A DNA stretch of 20,989 bases. It comes from a virus. The stretch is taken from positions 1 through 20,989 of IMG/VR virus record IMGVR_UViG_3300017717_000114, one strand, 5' to 3'. Both the position numbers and the translations under genes were made by a program. Under the pieces are notes generated by a model. It worked only from the letters and a program-made list of their open reading frames with translations, was not told the DNA's origin and did no database searches. This document shows, in pieces, positions 7,255-14,971 of the stretch (the stretch's first letter is position 1; each line of letters starts with the position of its first letter).

Positions 7255-9051
7255 TTAGTGTGTTTCTGCCCAGTTAGCTCCTACTTTGTATTCGCCATCT
7301 AATCTGCAATTAAAGCTGAGAGCCATTCCTGCTTTTGTCAACGCGGAACAGAAACTCTTACCGAGTTCGTCAGCGTGTTCAGGAAGGCACGAGAACTGTA
7401 CCTCATCGTGTACGTTAGCATGCATCTCATAAGGATGACGCGCCATACGTTTGAACTCAATGAGAGCTTGTTTCATAACTACAGCACCTGCTGACTGTAA
7501 TAACAGGTTGAGGGCTGAGTGTGGTGAACGACAAGGTAGAGGACGTTTATCGATACCTCGTAGCATACCTTGCTTCTCAATGGCTTGACCCACAGCTTCC
7601 GATAGACGTTTGATTGCTGGAATCTTACGCATGAAGGAAGCCTTTAGAGCTTTACCTTGTTTGGCAGAGCCACCGACAATAGAACCAATCTTAGCATCAC
7701 CAGCACCATAGAGGAACGCATAGATGAAAGTCTTAGCGTCGTCACGTGTAGGTAGACCTGCTGCTTGTTGGTTGGCAGAGTGAATGTCACCTTCTAGAAT
7801 TGTCTTACCATAATCCTTGTCGCCAAACATATGGAGGTAGTGAGCCAAGCAACGTAGTTCTAATCCTGACGCGTCAGCACCTACTAGTACTTTACCTTTG
7901 GGAGCTGTGAAAGCACCACGGCAACGCTCACCATAAGGCGCACGTGTTGATGGGACTTGAGCTACGTTAGGGTTGCGGTGAGTACAGCGACCAGAGACAG
8001 CACCATTAGTGTTGACTGAGCCGTGAATACGCCCGTCTTTCTCTAACTTGAGCCACGCCTGATTGCCTTCAGCTACTTGACCGAGACGTTTACCTACAAG
8101 GAGATACTCTAGGAGTTTCTTAGCTTGTTCAGTTCCAATCTCTTTTAGTACAGCCTCGTTAATAGCTGGTCGTTTACCTTCGTAAGCTTTAGGTTTCCAA
8201 CCATCGGCCATGAGACGAGCTGCAATCTGGTCACGGCTATTAGGATTGAACGGAACTTCTTTAGTGCGGAAGTCACCCTTCTCAATCTCTTTAGCTTTCC
8301 AGCCTTGTTCTACTAATGACTTCTTAGTCTTACCTTTAGTGCCATCAGGTGCAATCCACCAACTACTCTTGGTTTCTACAATCTCAGGTGGGAACACCTC
8401 ACGTAGTTCTACATCTAGTTCTGCTCTACGAGCCATGAGAGAACAGGTTAACTCCTCTGCTGCTTTCACATCAAAAGGGAAACCGTTCATAACTTGGATA
8501 CGAACAATCTTAGCGAACTCATGTTCAAGGTAGTTTACTTGCGGTAATCCTCCGAGGTTCTTCTTTAGAAAGAACTCATAAAGAGCTTTAGTAACCTCTA
8601 CGTCTTGAACGCAGTAGTCTTCCATCTCTTGTGACCATTGCGACCAATCTTCTGTTTCACCGTGGTCGGACTTCTTGTTACCTATACGATAGCCCCAAGC
8701 CTTGAGGGAGTGACTACCAATAAGTTCTTTAGGGAAGCCGTCACGTTTGAAGTCATCGTTGCGTAGGTCAGGGAACATGAAGCGACCTATGATAGCTGTG
8801 TCGAGTACACCAGCGTGGGTGTAGCCGTAGAGCTTCCATAGAGCTACCGCGTCAAATCCAATAGCGTTGTGTCCAACAATGTGGATAGCTTTAGATAAGC
8901 GGTCGAGTCCTTCTTGAATATTATTAGAGCGGTAACGGTGTGTACCCTCATCATCAATAACAACTAAGCAGTGGAAGTCTTTAAGGTCACTAAGTGTAGC
9001 CCAATCTTCAATGCCGTTGGTTTCTATGTCGAAGTATGCTGTAGGTTTCAT
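7255..9051 (-). CDS. Family A DNA polymerase with 3'-5' exonuclease (T7 gp5-like)
   Basis: A 598-residue replicative polymerase (T7 gp5 is 704). The exonuclease is intact: YFDIETNG (Asp8, Glu10), HNAIGFD (Asp67) and YCVQDVEVT (Tyr146, Asp150). Polymerase motif A is GADASGLELR (Asp393), motif B is RDDAKTFIYAFLYGAG (Arg436, Lys440, Tyr444), and motif C is HDEVQF (His548, Asp549, Glu550). The residue equivalent to E. coli Pol I Phe762 is tyrosine, as in T7 (Tyr526). It replicates the genome with the primase-helicase and SSB. The inserted region 225-300 (SSWWIAPDGTKGKTKKS) is in the area before the thumb. The shorter length reflects compact linkers; no active-site residue is missing. The start gives MKPTAYFDIE, so the exonuclease begins at once, as in T7. 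Confidence 0.96.
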   Translation of the reverse strand: MKPTAYFDIETNGIEDWATLSDLKDFHCLVVIDDEGTHRYRSNNIQEGLDRLSKAIHIVGHNAIGFDAVALWKLYGYTHAGVLDTAIIGRFMFPDLRNDDFKRDGFPKELIGSHSLKAWGYRIGNKKSDHGETEDWSQWSQEMEDYCVQDVEVTKALYEFFLKKNLGGLPQVNYLEHEFAKIVRIQVMNGFPFDVKAAEELTCSLMARRAELDVELREVFPPEIVETKSSWWIAPDGTKGKTKKSLVEQGWKAKEIEKGDFRTKEVPFNPNSRDQIAARLMADGWKPKAYEGKRPAINEAVLKEIGTEQAKKLLEYLLVGKRLGQVAEGNQAWLKLEKDGRIHGSVNTNGAVSGRCTHRNPNVAQVPSTRAPYGERCRGAFTAPKGKVLVGADASGLELRCLAHYLHMFGDKDYGKTILEGDIHSANQQAAGLPTRDDAKTFIYAFLYGAGDAKIGSIVGGSAKQGKALKASFMRKIPAIKRLSEAVGQAIEKQGMLRGIDKRPLPCRSPHSALNLLLQSAGAVVMKQALIEFKRMARHPYEMHANVHDEVQFSCLPEHADELGKSFCSALTKAGMALSFNCRLDGEYKVGANWAETH

Positions 9052-9066
9052 ATTTATAATACCTGA

Positions 9067-9420
9067 CTATATGGCTGTAAGAACATCGGTCAACTTCAAA
9101 AGCACACCTTTAGATGTGTTATTGTCGCCACCACGTTTGTCGAACTTCGTACCTTTGAGGGGTTCAATGAGTTCTTTTAGACGCTCTGTAGGAATGAACA
9201 GTTTAAGGTTACCTACAACAAAGCAGTAATGCTCTGCCTCGGAACGAGAGACACCTGAAGGTTTACCACGTGACTCATACTCAATGTACAAGTTACCTGT
9301 ACGTTTTGCCATCTTGTCTAACTTTACTTCTATCTTCTGATTAGCAAGCATATCGCCTACTTCCTTTTCTGCTGCTTGTCCTACTTCGAGGTCGTATTTA
9401 AAATTTGAACAGTATTTCAT
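9067..9420 (-). CDS. PD-(D/E)XK-like phage protein
   Basis: A 117-residue protein between the primase-helicase and DNA polymerase genes. The motif IEVKLDKMAKRTGNLYIEYE (residues 30-49) followed by SRGKPSGVSRSEAEHY (50-65) and LFIPTERLKEL fits the compact PD-(D/E)XK nuclease plan, with Glu31-x-Lys33 as the ExK pair and acidic residues upstream (Glu18, Glu20, Asp23) as possible partners. Proteins with 'TGNlYIEYesrGkpSG' are common in T7-like phages at this place and may act as nucleases or resolvase-like factors in replication and recombination. Catalysis is not proven. The leader is A/C-rich (AACCACCAACACCAATAAT before ATG). Confidence 0.68.
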   Translation of the reverse strand: MKYCSNFKYDLEVGQAAEKEVGDMLANQKIEVKLDKMAKRTGNLYIEYESRGKPSGVSRSEAEHYCFVVGNLKLFIPTERLKELIEPLKGTKFDKRGGDNNTSKGVLLKLTDVLTAI

Positions 9421-9443
9421 ATATTATTGGTGTTGGTGGTTTA

Positions 9444-11069
9444 TTATCTTGTGAATGGGTTAGTCTCGTCTTCGGTGTCCTCAAATAGAGGGTTGGTTTC
9501 TTCTGAAATGCGACCTGTCTCTTTATCGTAGAGAAGGCTACACGCTAGTCCTGTTTCACCACTAAAGCGGTTCTTAAGAACACGTAGAGCTGTACGGTTG
9601 CGGTTCTCTTTATCCTGCTGGTTACGCTCAAGACCGATACACATATCGGATAACTGGGCGATAGCTGCTGAACCTCGGAGCTGTGCAAGAGATGTAGCTG
9701 CACCTTCTTCGTGTCCTTTACCTTCAGGACGCTTGAGGTGACTTACGAGAACAACACCAATCTTAGTTTCCTCTACCAAGCCACGTAGCTTAGTCATGGT
9801 GTTATCAATCATACGTCTTTCGTCACCGTCACCCATACCTGATACGATAATACTGAGGTGGTCGAGAACCACGTAGTCTACATCCATAGCCTTAGCCATG
9901 TAGCGTATGTGTCCTAGGAGGTTGTCACTGTCGAGTGAACCCCAGTGGTCGTAAAGGAAGAACCGACCAGAACCTACAGTTGCTTCATAGGCTTTGTCGT
10001 ACTTCTCGTCAGGGGTGAAGGGTTCGAGGTGCAGAGGGCGTGATAGTTCGAGACCAATGACACCGTTAGCTGTACGCTCTATGGATTCCTCTAGTGCAAT
10101 ATAACCAAGCTTGCGGTCGGTTGACTTGAGGCTGTGGAGTGCAATCTCTTTACAGACAGCAGACTTACCAATACCTGAACCAGCGCAGAAGGTAACAATC
10201 TCACCTTTACGTAGTCCACGTGTCATATCGTTAAGACCACTATAAGGATAAGGAATGCTATCGTTGTGCTTAGGTGTAGTGAGACGCTCGTACAGTTCAG
10301 TACCGTCTACGATGTCGTCAGGTCGCCATACCTTAGCGTTCCAGAAAGCCTGAATAACTTCGTCAGCTTTGTTAGCTAGAAGCATCTCGTTAGGGTCTTT
10401 CATAGACAAGCGAGCAATCTTACATTTACCTGCTGGTAAGATATGAGCAACACTCTCGGCTGCTTCACGTCCTGCCTTGTCTTCGTCAAACATAACAACG
10501 ACTTCATCCCAAGAGGAGAGCCATTCTAGTTGGCGTTTGAAGACACTCTTAGCTGACTGTGCGCCACTAGGTAGTGAGACTACTGGCCACTTGTTGCCTT
10601 GAATTTGACTTACTGTAAGAGCGTCAATCTCTCCTTCAGTAATAACAAGCTTCTTACCGCCATTCACCCATAGGTGCTGACCGAAGAAAACATTAGGTGT
10701 GCCGTTGCAATGGAAGCTCTTGTCTGCGAAGCGATACTTCTGAGCGACTTGAGTACCATCGTTGTTGCGGTAGTTAGCAATGTGACAAGGTTTGCCGTTA
10801 AGCTCTCCGATTTGGTAACCGTACTTTACGCACGTTTCTTTGTGAATGCCTCTTGGTTCAATGGCCATGAATTGACCTTGAGTGAAGCCTAGTGGTGAAA
10901 CTGATTCCATTTTCTGTGTAGGTGGTGTTGTGTTTTTGTTGTTACGATTAGGTGTGAAAACTCCACAGGAGTAGCACTTGGTGCTTCCGTCAGAGTTGTG
11001 TGTTAGTGCATCGCTGCTCCCACAATCGGGACAGGGTTGGTGTGTGGCTACTGCCGTTAAGTCATCCAT
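9444..11069 (-). CDS. Primase-helicase (T7 gp4-like)
   Basis: A 541-residue two-domain replication enzyme (T7 gp4 is 566). The start is set at ATG 11069; upstream codons in the same frame overlap endonuclease I and carry no family sequence. Residues 13-35 hold the zinc ribbon CPDC...CYSC (Cys13, 16, 32, 35). The TOPRIM primase has VITEGEIDAL (Glu145, 147) and MFDEDKAGR (Asp195, 197). The RecA-like helicase has Walker A GSGIGKSA (297-304), the VDYVVLDHLS Walker B (Asp403), and QLRGSAAIAQLSDMCIGLER as the DNA-binding/arginine-finger region. The acidic tail (FEDTEDETNPFTR) matches the T7 tail that binds the polymerase. The gene overlaps the end of endonuclease I by 13 bases, suggesting translational coupling. 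Confidence 0.96.
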   Translation of the reverse strand: MDDLTAVATHQPCPDCGSSDALTHNSDGSTKCYSCGVFTPNRNNKNTTPPTQKMESVSPLGFTQGQFMAIEPRGIHKETCVKYGYQIGELNGKPCHIANYRNNDGTQVAQKYRFADKSFHCNGTPNVFFGQHLWVNGGKKLVITEGEIDALTVSQIQGNKWPVVSLPSGAQSAKSVFKRQLEWLSSWDEVVVMFDEDKAGREAAESVAHILPAGKCKIARLSMKDPNEMLLANKADEVIQAFWNAKVWRPDDIVDGTELYERLTTPKHNDSIPYPYSGLNDMTRGLRKGEIVTFCAGSGIGKSAVCKEIALHSLKSTDRKLGYIALEESIERTANGVIGLELSRPLHLEPFTPDEKYDKAYEATVGSGRFFLYDHWGSLDSDNLLGHIRYMAKAMDVDYVVLDHLSIIVSGMGDGDERRMIDNTMTKLRGLVEETKIGVVLVSHLKRPEGKGHEEGAATSLAQLRGSAAIAQLSDMCIGLERNQQDKENRNRTALRVLKNRFSGETGLACSLLYDKETGRISEETNPLFEDTEDETNPFTR

Positions 11070-11434
11070 TCTTTTGGTACTTGACCCTCGCACCACAGGA
11101 ATCCGTGCTTGTCGCACCAATCCGAGTACGTGGTCTTGCTGTTTTTGTTGAGTGTGTTTGTTGCTCTTTGAAAGACAAAGCGTATGTCTAGGTCGGGGTG
11201 TGCTTCCTTCACTAGTTTGTGCTTGGTTCGGTCTGCTCCTGTCCAATATCCTTTAACCTCTAAAATTATGCCGTTATCCAGTATGAAGTCAGGCGTGTAT
11301 TTGCAGGGACGCGAATAGTTTAGTTTCATAGACTCGTAGGAGTGGTGAACTCCTGCCCTCGTAAGAGCAGAAGCCACCTTTTCCTCGAATTTAGAACGAA
11401 ACTTAGAAGGGCGCGTTGGGCGTTTCCGCTTCAT
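11057..11434 (-). CDS. Endonuclease I, Holliday junction resolvase (T7 gp3-like)
   Basis: A 125-residue protein starting at ATG 11434; earlier in-frame ATGs lie in the SSB gene and add unrelated sequence. It matches T7 gp3 throughout: FRSKFEEKV (Glu17, equal to T7 Glu20), CKYTPDFIL (Asp49, T7 Asp55) and GIILEVKGYW (Glu59, Lys61, T7 Glu65, Lys67), then DRTKHKLVKEAHPDLDIRFV and YSDWCDKHGF. All metal-binding active-site residues are present. The enzyme cuts branched DNA, resolves recombination intermediates and breaks down host DNA. It overlaps the SSB gene by 32 bases at its start and the primase-helicase gene by 13 bases at its end. It is shorter than T7's 149 residues because the C-terminal basic tail is missing. 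Confidence 0.95.
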   Translation of the reverse strand: MKRKRPTRPSKFRSKFEEKVASALTRAGVHHSYESMKLNYSRPCKYTPDFILDNGIILEVKGYWTGADRTKHKLVKEAHPDLDIRFVFQRATNTLNKNSKTTYSDWCDKHGFLWCEGQVPKEWMT

Positions 11435-12005
11435 CGTTGCTCTTGAATGTTTCTGTGAAGGTTTCTCCGTTACCCACGAAGCCGTCTTCTTCAGCACCGA
11501 AGCCGAAGTTACCGCTACCGCCACCATACTCAACAAGGTCGATGACCTGTACAGCACGGAGACGAAGTGTGTAGCCGAAGCCCTGAGAAGGAACGAACCA
11601 AGTGTTAACCTCACAGGCCATCTTTAGTTCAGAACCGCTACCAATCTTAGGTGTTTCAATCTTCTTACCTTGGCTGTCGTAACAAGCCACGGAGAAGTCT
11701 AATGTACCTTTAGTCTTGGTGTGTACCTTAGCTTTCTGCTTGGCGAAGATTTCATAATCTCCGTCATCAGTAATGCGAAAAGGTTTAGAGGGAGCTTTAC
11801 GCACCTTGTCTTTACCTTGTTTAGAACACTCAGCGCGGTACGCTGCTTCTACTTCTTTATTTACTTGAGCTTCAAATGCCTTGAAGTCTCCTTCAGATAC
11901 GTGGAGCTTGCACGAAAACAAACCGTCTTCGTCAAACTTTGTGTCTGGTGTGTCAATACGCGGATAAACCGCAGTTCCTTTAGGGGATGTGTATACTTTA
12001 CTCAT
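11403..12005 (-). CDS. Single-stranded DNA-binding protein (T7 gp2.5-like)
   Basis: A 200-residue OB-fold protein starting at ATG 12005 (MSKVYTSPKGTAVYPRIDTP). Upstream in-frame codons overlap the RNA polymerase gene and are not family-like. The central region has beta strands ending in IGSGSELKMACEVNTWF and YTLRLRAVQVIDLVEYG, typical of gp2.5-type proteins in marine podoviruses. The C-terminal tail is glycine-rich and then acidic (EAETPNAPF) with a terminal phenylalanine, as in T7 gp2.5, where this residue is needed for binding the polymerase and primase-helicase. It coats ssDNA and coordinates the replisome. The gene lies between the RNA polymerase and endonuclease I genes, the same order as T7. 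Confidence 0.92.
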   Translation of the reverse strand: MSKVYTSPKGTAVYPRIDTPDTKFDEDGLFSCKLHVSEGDFKAFEAQVNKEVEAAYRAECSKQGKDKVRKAPSKPFRITDDGDYEIFAKQKAKVHTKTKGTLDFSVACYDSQGKKIETPKIGSGSELKMACEVNTWFVPSQGFGYTLRLRAVQVIDLVEYGGGSGNFGFGAEEDGFVGNGETFTETFKSNDEAETPNAPF

Positions 12006-12055
12006 TTGTATTATGTTACCGATTATTGGTGGTTTACTGTTCAGAAAGCAGAATG

Positions 12056-14473
12056 CTAACTGAAGAAATATGTACTGTTTTTGATTTTGGAGATGTCTGC
12101 TGTGCCGTATGTGGGTGGCTCTGGCAGTTCTAGTTGTGTTGTATATTCTAATTGATGTTTCCAATCGCGTAACAAGTCAACACTAAACATAGAAATAAAT
12201 ACATCTCTTAAACTTTTACTTAAGGCCTCGCACCCTGTGGCGTGTGTGCCGTAGGAATCGTGGATAAAAGCAAAGTCATATATACCAGCCTCCTTGTTTG
12301 CTTTGATGATAGTCTTATGCAGTGCTGCTGCGTCTAGACTGTGTACGAAGTTAGGGCTGACACCGTTCTTCTGACGTACCTTAGATAGACGGTCGTCCTC
12401 CTCGCGGAAACGTACGTGGGTAGCGTTACCACTAATCCATGTGTTGATTTTCTTAGAGGTGAAGTTCAGGTACTCTTGGTGTACTGGGAAACCACTCGGA
12501 GTTACCCAAGAGATAGGCGCACCAGCATCTGTAAGTAACCCTGCACATTGTTGGAACCAATCCATGCACTGCTTAGGTTTGTCGAGAACACTCTCAATAC
12601 CTTGCCATATGGCTTTAGCTAGTACATGTACTGCTAGGTACTTCTCGTCCTCGTCAAAAGGCTTAGAGCGTCCAAGAGCGTGTATCTGTTCTTCGTACCA
12701 CTCAGAGATATAAGCACGATTGCTGTACTCGGTGAGTCCGTAGCTGTAACACATGACAGGACGCTTAGTAGTCTTACGGTCGATACCAAACTCAAGCCAC
12801 TTAGCTGCAATAGCGTCACCCTCGGATGCTTGGTCTTTGAGGAACACCTCTGCTTGTTTAGCTACAACACCATAGATGTCTGCTGGTGTGTCTGTAGGTG
12901 ATACGTTAGTAGCTGCCATACCGTATTCGTCACGAGTAAGCATAGACAGAATCTGGAGTCCGTTGTTGGTAGCATCCATATTCACTGGGAGGAAGGAGTC
13001 TAGCTTACCCGTGTTGTGGAGCGTAGCCCATTCAAAGCACCACGCAAGGAATTGCCAAGGGTCATCTGCTTCTGTCCATAGCTGTTCCTTTGTAGGATTA
13101 GCAGCAATACGGATAGCATCCTTAGCGAAGTTTTCAGCCCAAGCTACACGCTCTTCGAGTGTAACCTTATCGTAACCCCAAGTGTTAGCACCTTGTATAG
13201 CTAACCATTTGCGGTCGGTGGCTGTCTTAATACGTTTAGAACGTGCAAAACGTAACAACCCTCGGCAAGTATCAGAACCTTGGATACCTAAGAAGGCTGG
13301 GATGTTGTAAGCTCTACCACGGAAGTCACAATGTGTAGGGTAGAAGAAGCGGTTACCTGCAAGCTTCTCAGCGAGGTAAAGAACCTTAGATGTGAGCAGC
13401 CGCTTGGAGCGTGTTGCCATGTTGCGTTTATGTACGCCTGAAGCCATGCGTTTCCAGCGAGCGGCTACACGTTTATCTACGTCAAAGTCGTCAGGTAAGT
13501 CAGGGAGCATCTCATCTTCACGGCTAGGTAAGCCACCTATGGTAACAGAGTTCTTCCAAGCCCAAGTCATGGTAGCTAGGACTTCATCGTTAATACGCCA
13601 CGGTGTCTGCTGGATAAGGTTGCAAGCCTCCATAGGCTCTTCAATCTTACCTTCAATACTACGGAGGAAATCCATGTTGGTAGTTTTAATGAAGGGAAGC
13701 TTAGGTAGCTCGGTGTCTTCAGTCTTGTAACCACCTTCCCAAACATTAGCCCACTCTTGTGGTGTGTCTACGGTAGGAAGCCAGAAAGGACTGAGCATCT
13801 CCTTGTGATAGTTGAACTCACGAATCCACTTCATGGTGTCCTTACTAGCAACAACGTAACGTGTAGGGTTTCTACGTCCTGTGTCTGTGATGTAGCGGTA
13901 CTTAATGATACCTGTAACGTCACGGAGTAGCTCTACTAGGTTGAGACCTGCAGCCATAACATCTCTACGTGTCCAAGCTGGTACGTCTTCCATGAGACCT
14001 TTCTCTACTTCATGTTTAATGCTTACACGCACGTGGTGCTTAGAGGCATTCCAGTTACGTTTACGGAGCGCGCCTAAGATGATGCCTTCGCCCTTCTGAT
14101 TAGTCTTGGATAAAATCTCACAACGATTCTGGTAGTCGATAACATTACCTACCTTAGTACACAGCGACGCCATCTTGGTACTACGTGTCATCTGGTCGAG
14201 AACCGTACGGATAACAAGAAAACCTATCTTGTCCGAAGGTGTGGCAATAAGGTCTATCTGCCACTGTCCCTTGTTCTTTACTTTTGACCACTTTGTTTTA
14301 GTTTCATCAATAGCTTTGATGTAGCTAGGTAGTGCGCCTCTAATAAGTCTCTGGCCATAAGCGGTCTCGGACTCCATACTACGAGAGCGTGCGCCCTCTA
14401 CTTTATTTCTGTAGCGACCGACTCCAATCTCGGTCATATCTGTATTGAGTTCTTCTTGTGTTAAGTTATCCAT
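12056..14473 (-). CDS. Single-subunit DNA-directed RNA polymerase (T7 gp1-like)
   Basis: An 805-residue phage RNA polymerase (T7 is 883). Catalytic residues: VNMDATNNGLQ (Asp500, T7 Asp537), DRKTTKRPVMCYSYG (Arg566, Lys570, Tyr578; T7 Arg627, Lys631, Tyr639), SPNFVHSLDAAAL (His711, T7 His784) and HDSYGTHA (Asp739, T7 Asp812). CDFRGRAYNIPAFL (382-395) is the conserved palm-entry motif. The C-terminus ends in aromatic residues (STYFFS), like the T7 FAFA foot that lines the active site. The polymerase would transcribe the middle and late genes; the specificity loop region (about 655-690) differs from T7, so its promoters cannot be guessed from the T7 consensus. It is the first gene after the attP-like region. 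Confidence 0.97.
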   Translation of the reverse strand: MDNLTQEELNTDMTEIGVGRYRNKVEGARSRSMESETAYGQRLIRGALPSYIKAIDETKTKWSKVKNKGQWQIDLIATPSDKIGFLVIRTVLDQMTRSTKMASLCTKVGNVIDYQNRCEILSKTNQKGEGIILGALRKRNWNASKHHVRVSIKHEVEKGLMEDVPAWTRRDVMAAGLNLVELLRDVTGIIKYRYITDTGRRNPTRYVVASKDTMKWIREFNYHKEMLSPFWLPTVDTPQEWANVWEGGYKTEDTELPKLPFIKTTNMDFLRSIEGKIEEPMEACNLIQQTPWRINDEVLATMTWAWKNSVTIGGLPSREDEMLPDLPDDFDVDKRVAARWKRMASGVHKRNMATRSKRLLTSKVLYLAEKLAGNRFFYPTHCDFRGRAYNIPAFLGIQGSDTCRGLLRFARSKRIKTATDRKWLAIQGANTWGYDKVTLEERVAWAENFAKDAIRIAANPTKEQLWTEADDPWQFLAWCFEWATLHNTGKLDSFLPVNMDATNNGLQILSMLTRDEYGMAATNVSPTDTPADIYGVVAKQAEVFLKDQASEGDAIAAKWLEFGIDRKTTKRPVMCYSYGLTEYSNRAYISEWYEEQIHALGRSKPFDEDEKYLAVHVLAKAIWQGIESVLDKPKQCMDWFQQCAGLLTDAGAPISWVTPSGFPVHQEYLNFTSKKINTWISGNATHVRFREEDDRLSKVRQKNGVSPNFVHSLDAAALHKTIIKANKEAGIYDFAFIHDSYGTHATGCEALSKSLRDVFISMFSVDLLRDWKHQLEYTTQLELPEPPTYGTADISKIKNSTYFFS

Positions 14474-14732
14474 GATTAATTTTTTGTCAGCATTTTGTCA
14501 CCACCGCAAAGTGTTTGTCACTAGGGAAAGGGATAAGCTGTTGATTATATTGTTTAAAATTCAATGCTTTATAGCATATGACTGAAAAGAAGGGGATTGA
14601 AATTCCGTTCCATCAAATTGTCATACACCAAGCAGGTAATTAAGTATTTGATTTTAAAGGTTATTTGACTGAGAAGGAAAAAAGAGATTTGCCACTGGTG
14701 ACGCACTCTTGACGTAGTTTGTCAGTGTTTTG
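14474..14732. other. Attachment-site-like region between RNAP and integrase block
   Basis: A 259-base non-coding stretch beside the integrase block. It holds two arms of short direct repeats (TTTGTCA type) on the left and right edges, with about 200 bases between them, the layout expected of attP for an arm-binding tyrosine recombinase. The centre has small inverted repeats (ATGCT/AGCAT at 14564-14573, GGA/TCC around ATTGAAATT near 14595-14606) that could hold the core, but no tRNA-like 3' end was recognised, so the integration target is not visible. The segment also supplies the leader of the RNA polymerase gene. Confidence 0.6.
14482..14520. repeat. Left arm: three TTTGTCA repeats
   Basis: TTTTGTCA occurs at 14482-14489 and 14493-14500 (11 bases apart), and GTTTGTCA at 14513-14520. 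The first pair, written TTTGTCAGCATTTTGTCAC, matches the right-arm pair with two mismatches in 19 bases. These are probable integrase arm-type sites. Confidence 0.65.
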
Positions 14733-14735
14733 TCA
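14717..14735. repeat. Right arm: two TTTGTCA repeats
   Basis: GTTTGTCA at 14717-14724 and TTTTGTCA at 14728-14735, again 11 bases apart (one helical turn), written together TTTGTCAGTGTTTTGTCAC. The last copy contains the stop codon of the coiled-coil gene. These are probable integrase arm-type sites. Confidence 0.65.
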
Positions 14736-14948
14736 CTGCTTTGAGAGGTTGTAGAGCTTTATCTTTAGGATTTTGTTTTCGTCTTTAAGCGAATCGTTTT
14801 CTTTTTCTAAACGCTTAATGACATTCTCCATGGATTTACGAAAAATATCGTGAGTGCTATAGAGGAGCGAGACGTGTTCCAGCTCCCCCATAATCTCTTC
14901 TTTAGTCATACCCATGAATTGGTCGAAGTTTGTTATGTCTGATTTCAT
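14733..14948 (-). CDS. Coiled-coil protein next to integrase
   Basis: A 71-residue protein starting 24 bases after the integrase stop. The N-terminal part is acidic (FDQFMGMTKEEIMGELEHVS), and residues about 40-71 form a leucine/asparagine-rich coiled coil (RLEKENDSLKDENKILKIKL), so it is likely a dimer or higher oligomer. Its stop codon lies within the right-arm repeat of the attP-like region. Position suggests a helper of recombination, such as a directionality factor, or a regulator, but no helix-turn-helix or winged-helix motif of known excisionases was seen. The leader is A/C-rich (TTCACACACATCAACTATC), similar to the leaders of the early genes. Confidence 0.7.
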   Translation of the reverse strand: MKSDITNFDQFMGMTKEEIMGELEHVSLLYSTHDIFRKSMENVIKRLEKENDSLKDENKILKIKLYNLSKQ

Positions 14949-14971
14949 ATGTGATAGTTGATGTGTGTGAA

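Noticed and set aside
11069-11246. Longer N-terminus for the primase-helicase
   Set aside because: The extra 59 codons lie inside endonuclease I in another frame, are low in family similarity, and the zinc ribbon begins soon after the ATG at 11069 as expected.
11434-11614. Longer endonuclease I start inside the SSB gene
   Set aside because: The added 60 residues are Ser/Val-rich shadow sequence, while T7 gp3 similarity begins at the ATG at 11434.
12005-12164. Longer SSB start inside the RNA polymerase gene
   Set aside because: The added residues are a shadow of the RNA polymerase end; the family-like sequence starts at MSKVYTSP.
14590-14620. tRNA 3' end as integration core in the attP-like region
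   Set aside because: The stretch around GGGGATTGAAATTCC looks a little like a T-arm, but the loop and stem do not fit TTCRANY with a 5-bp stem.
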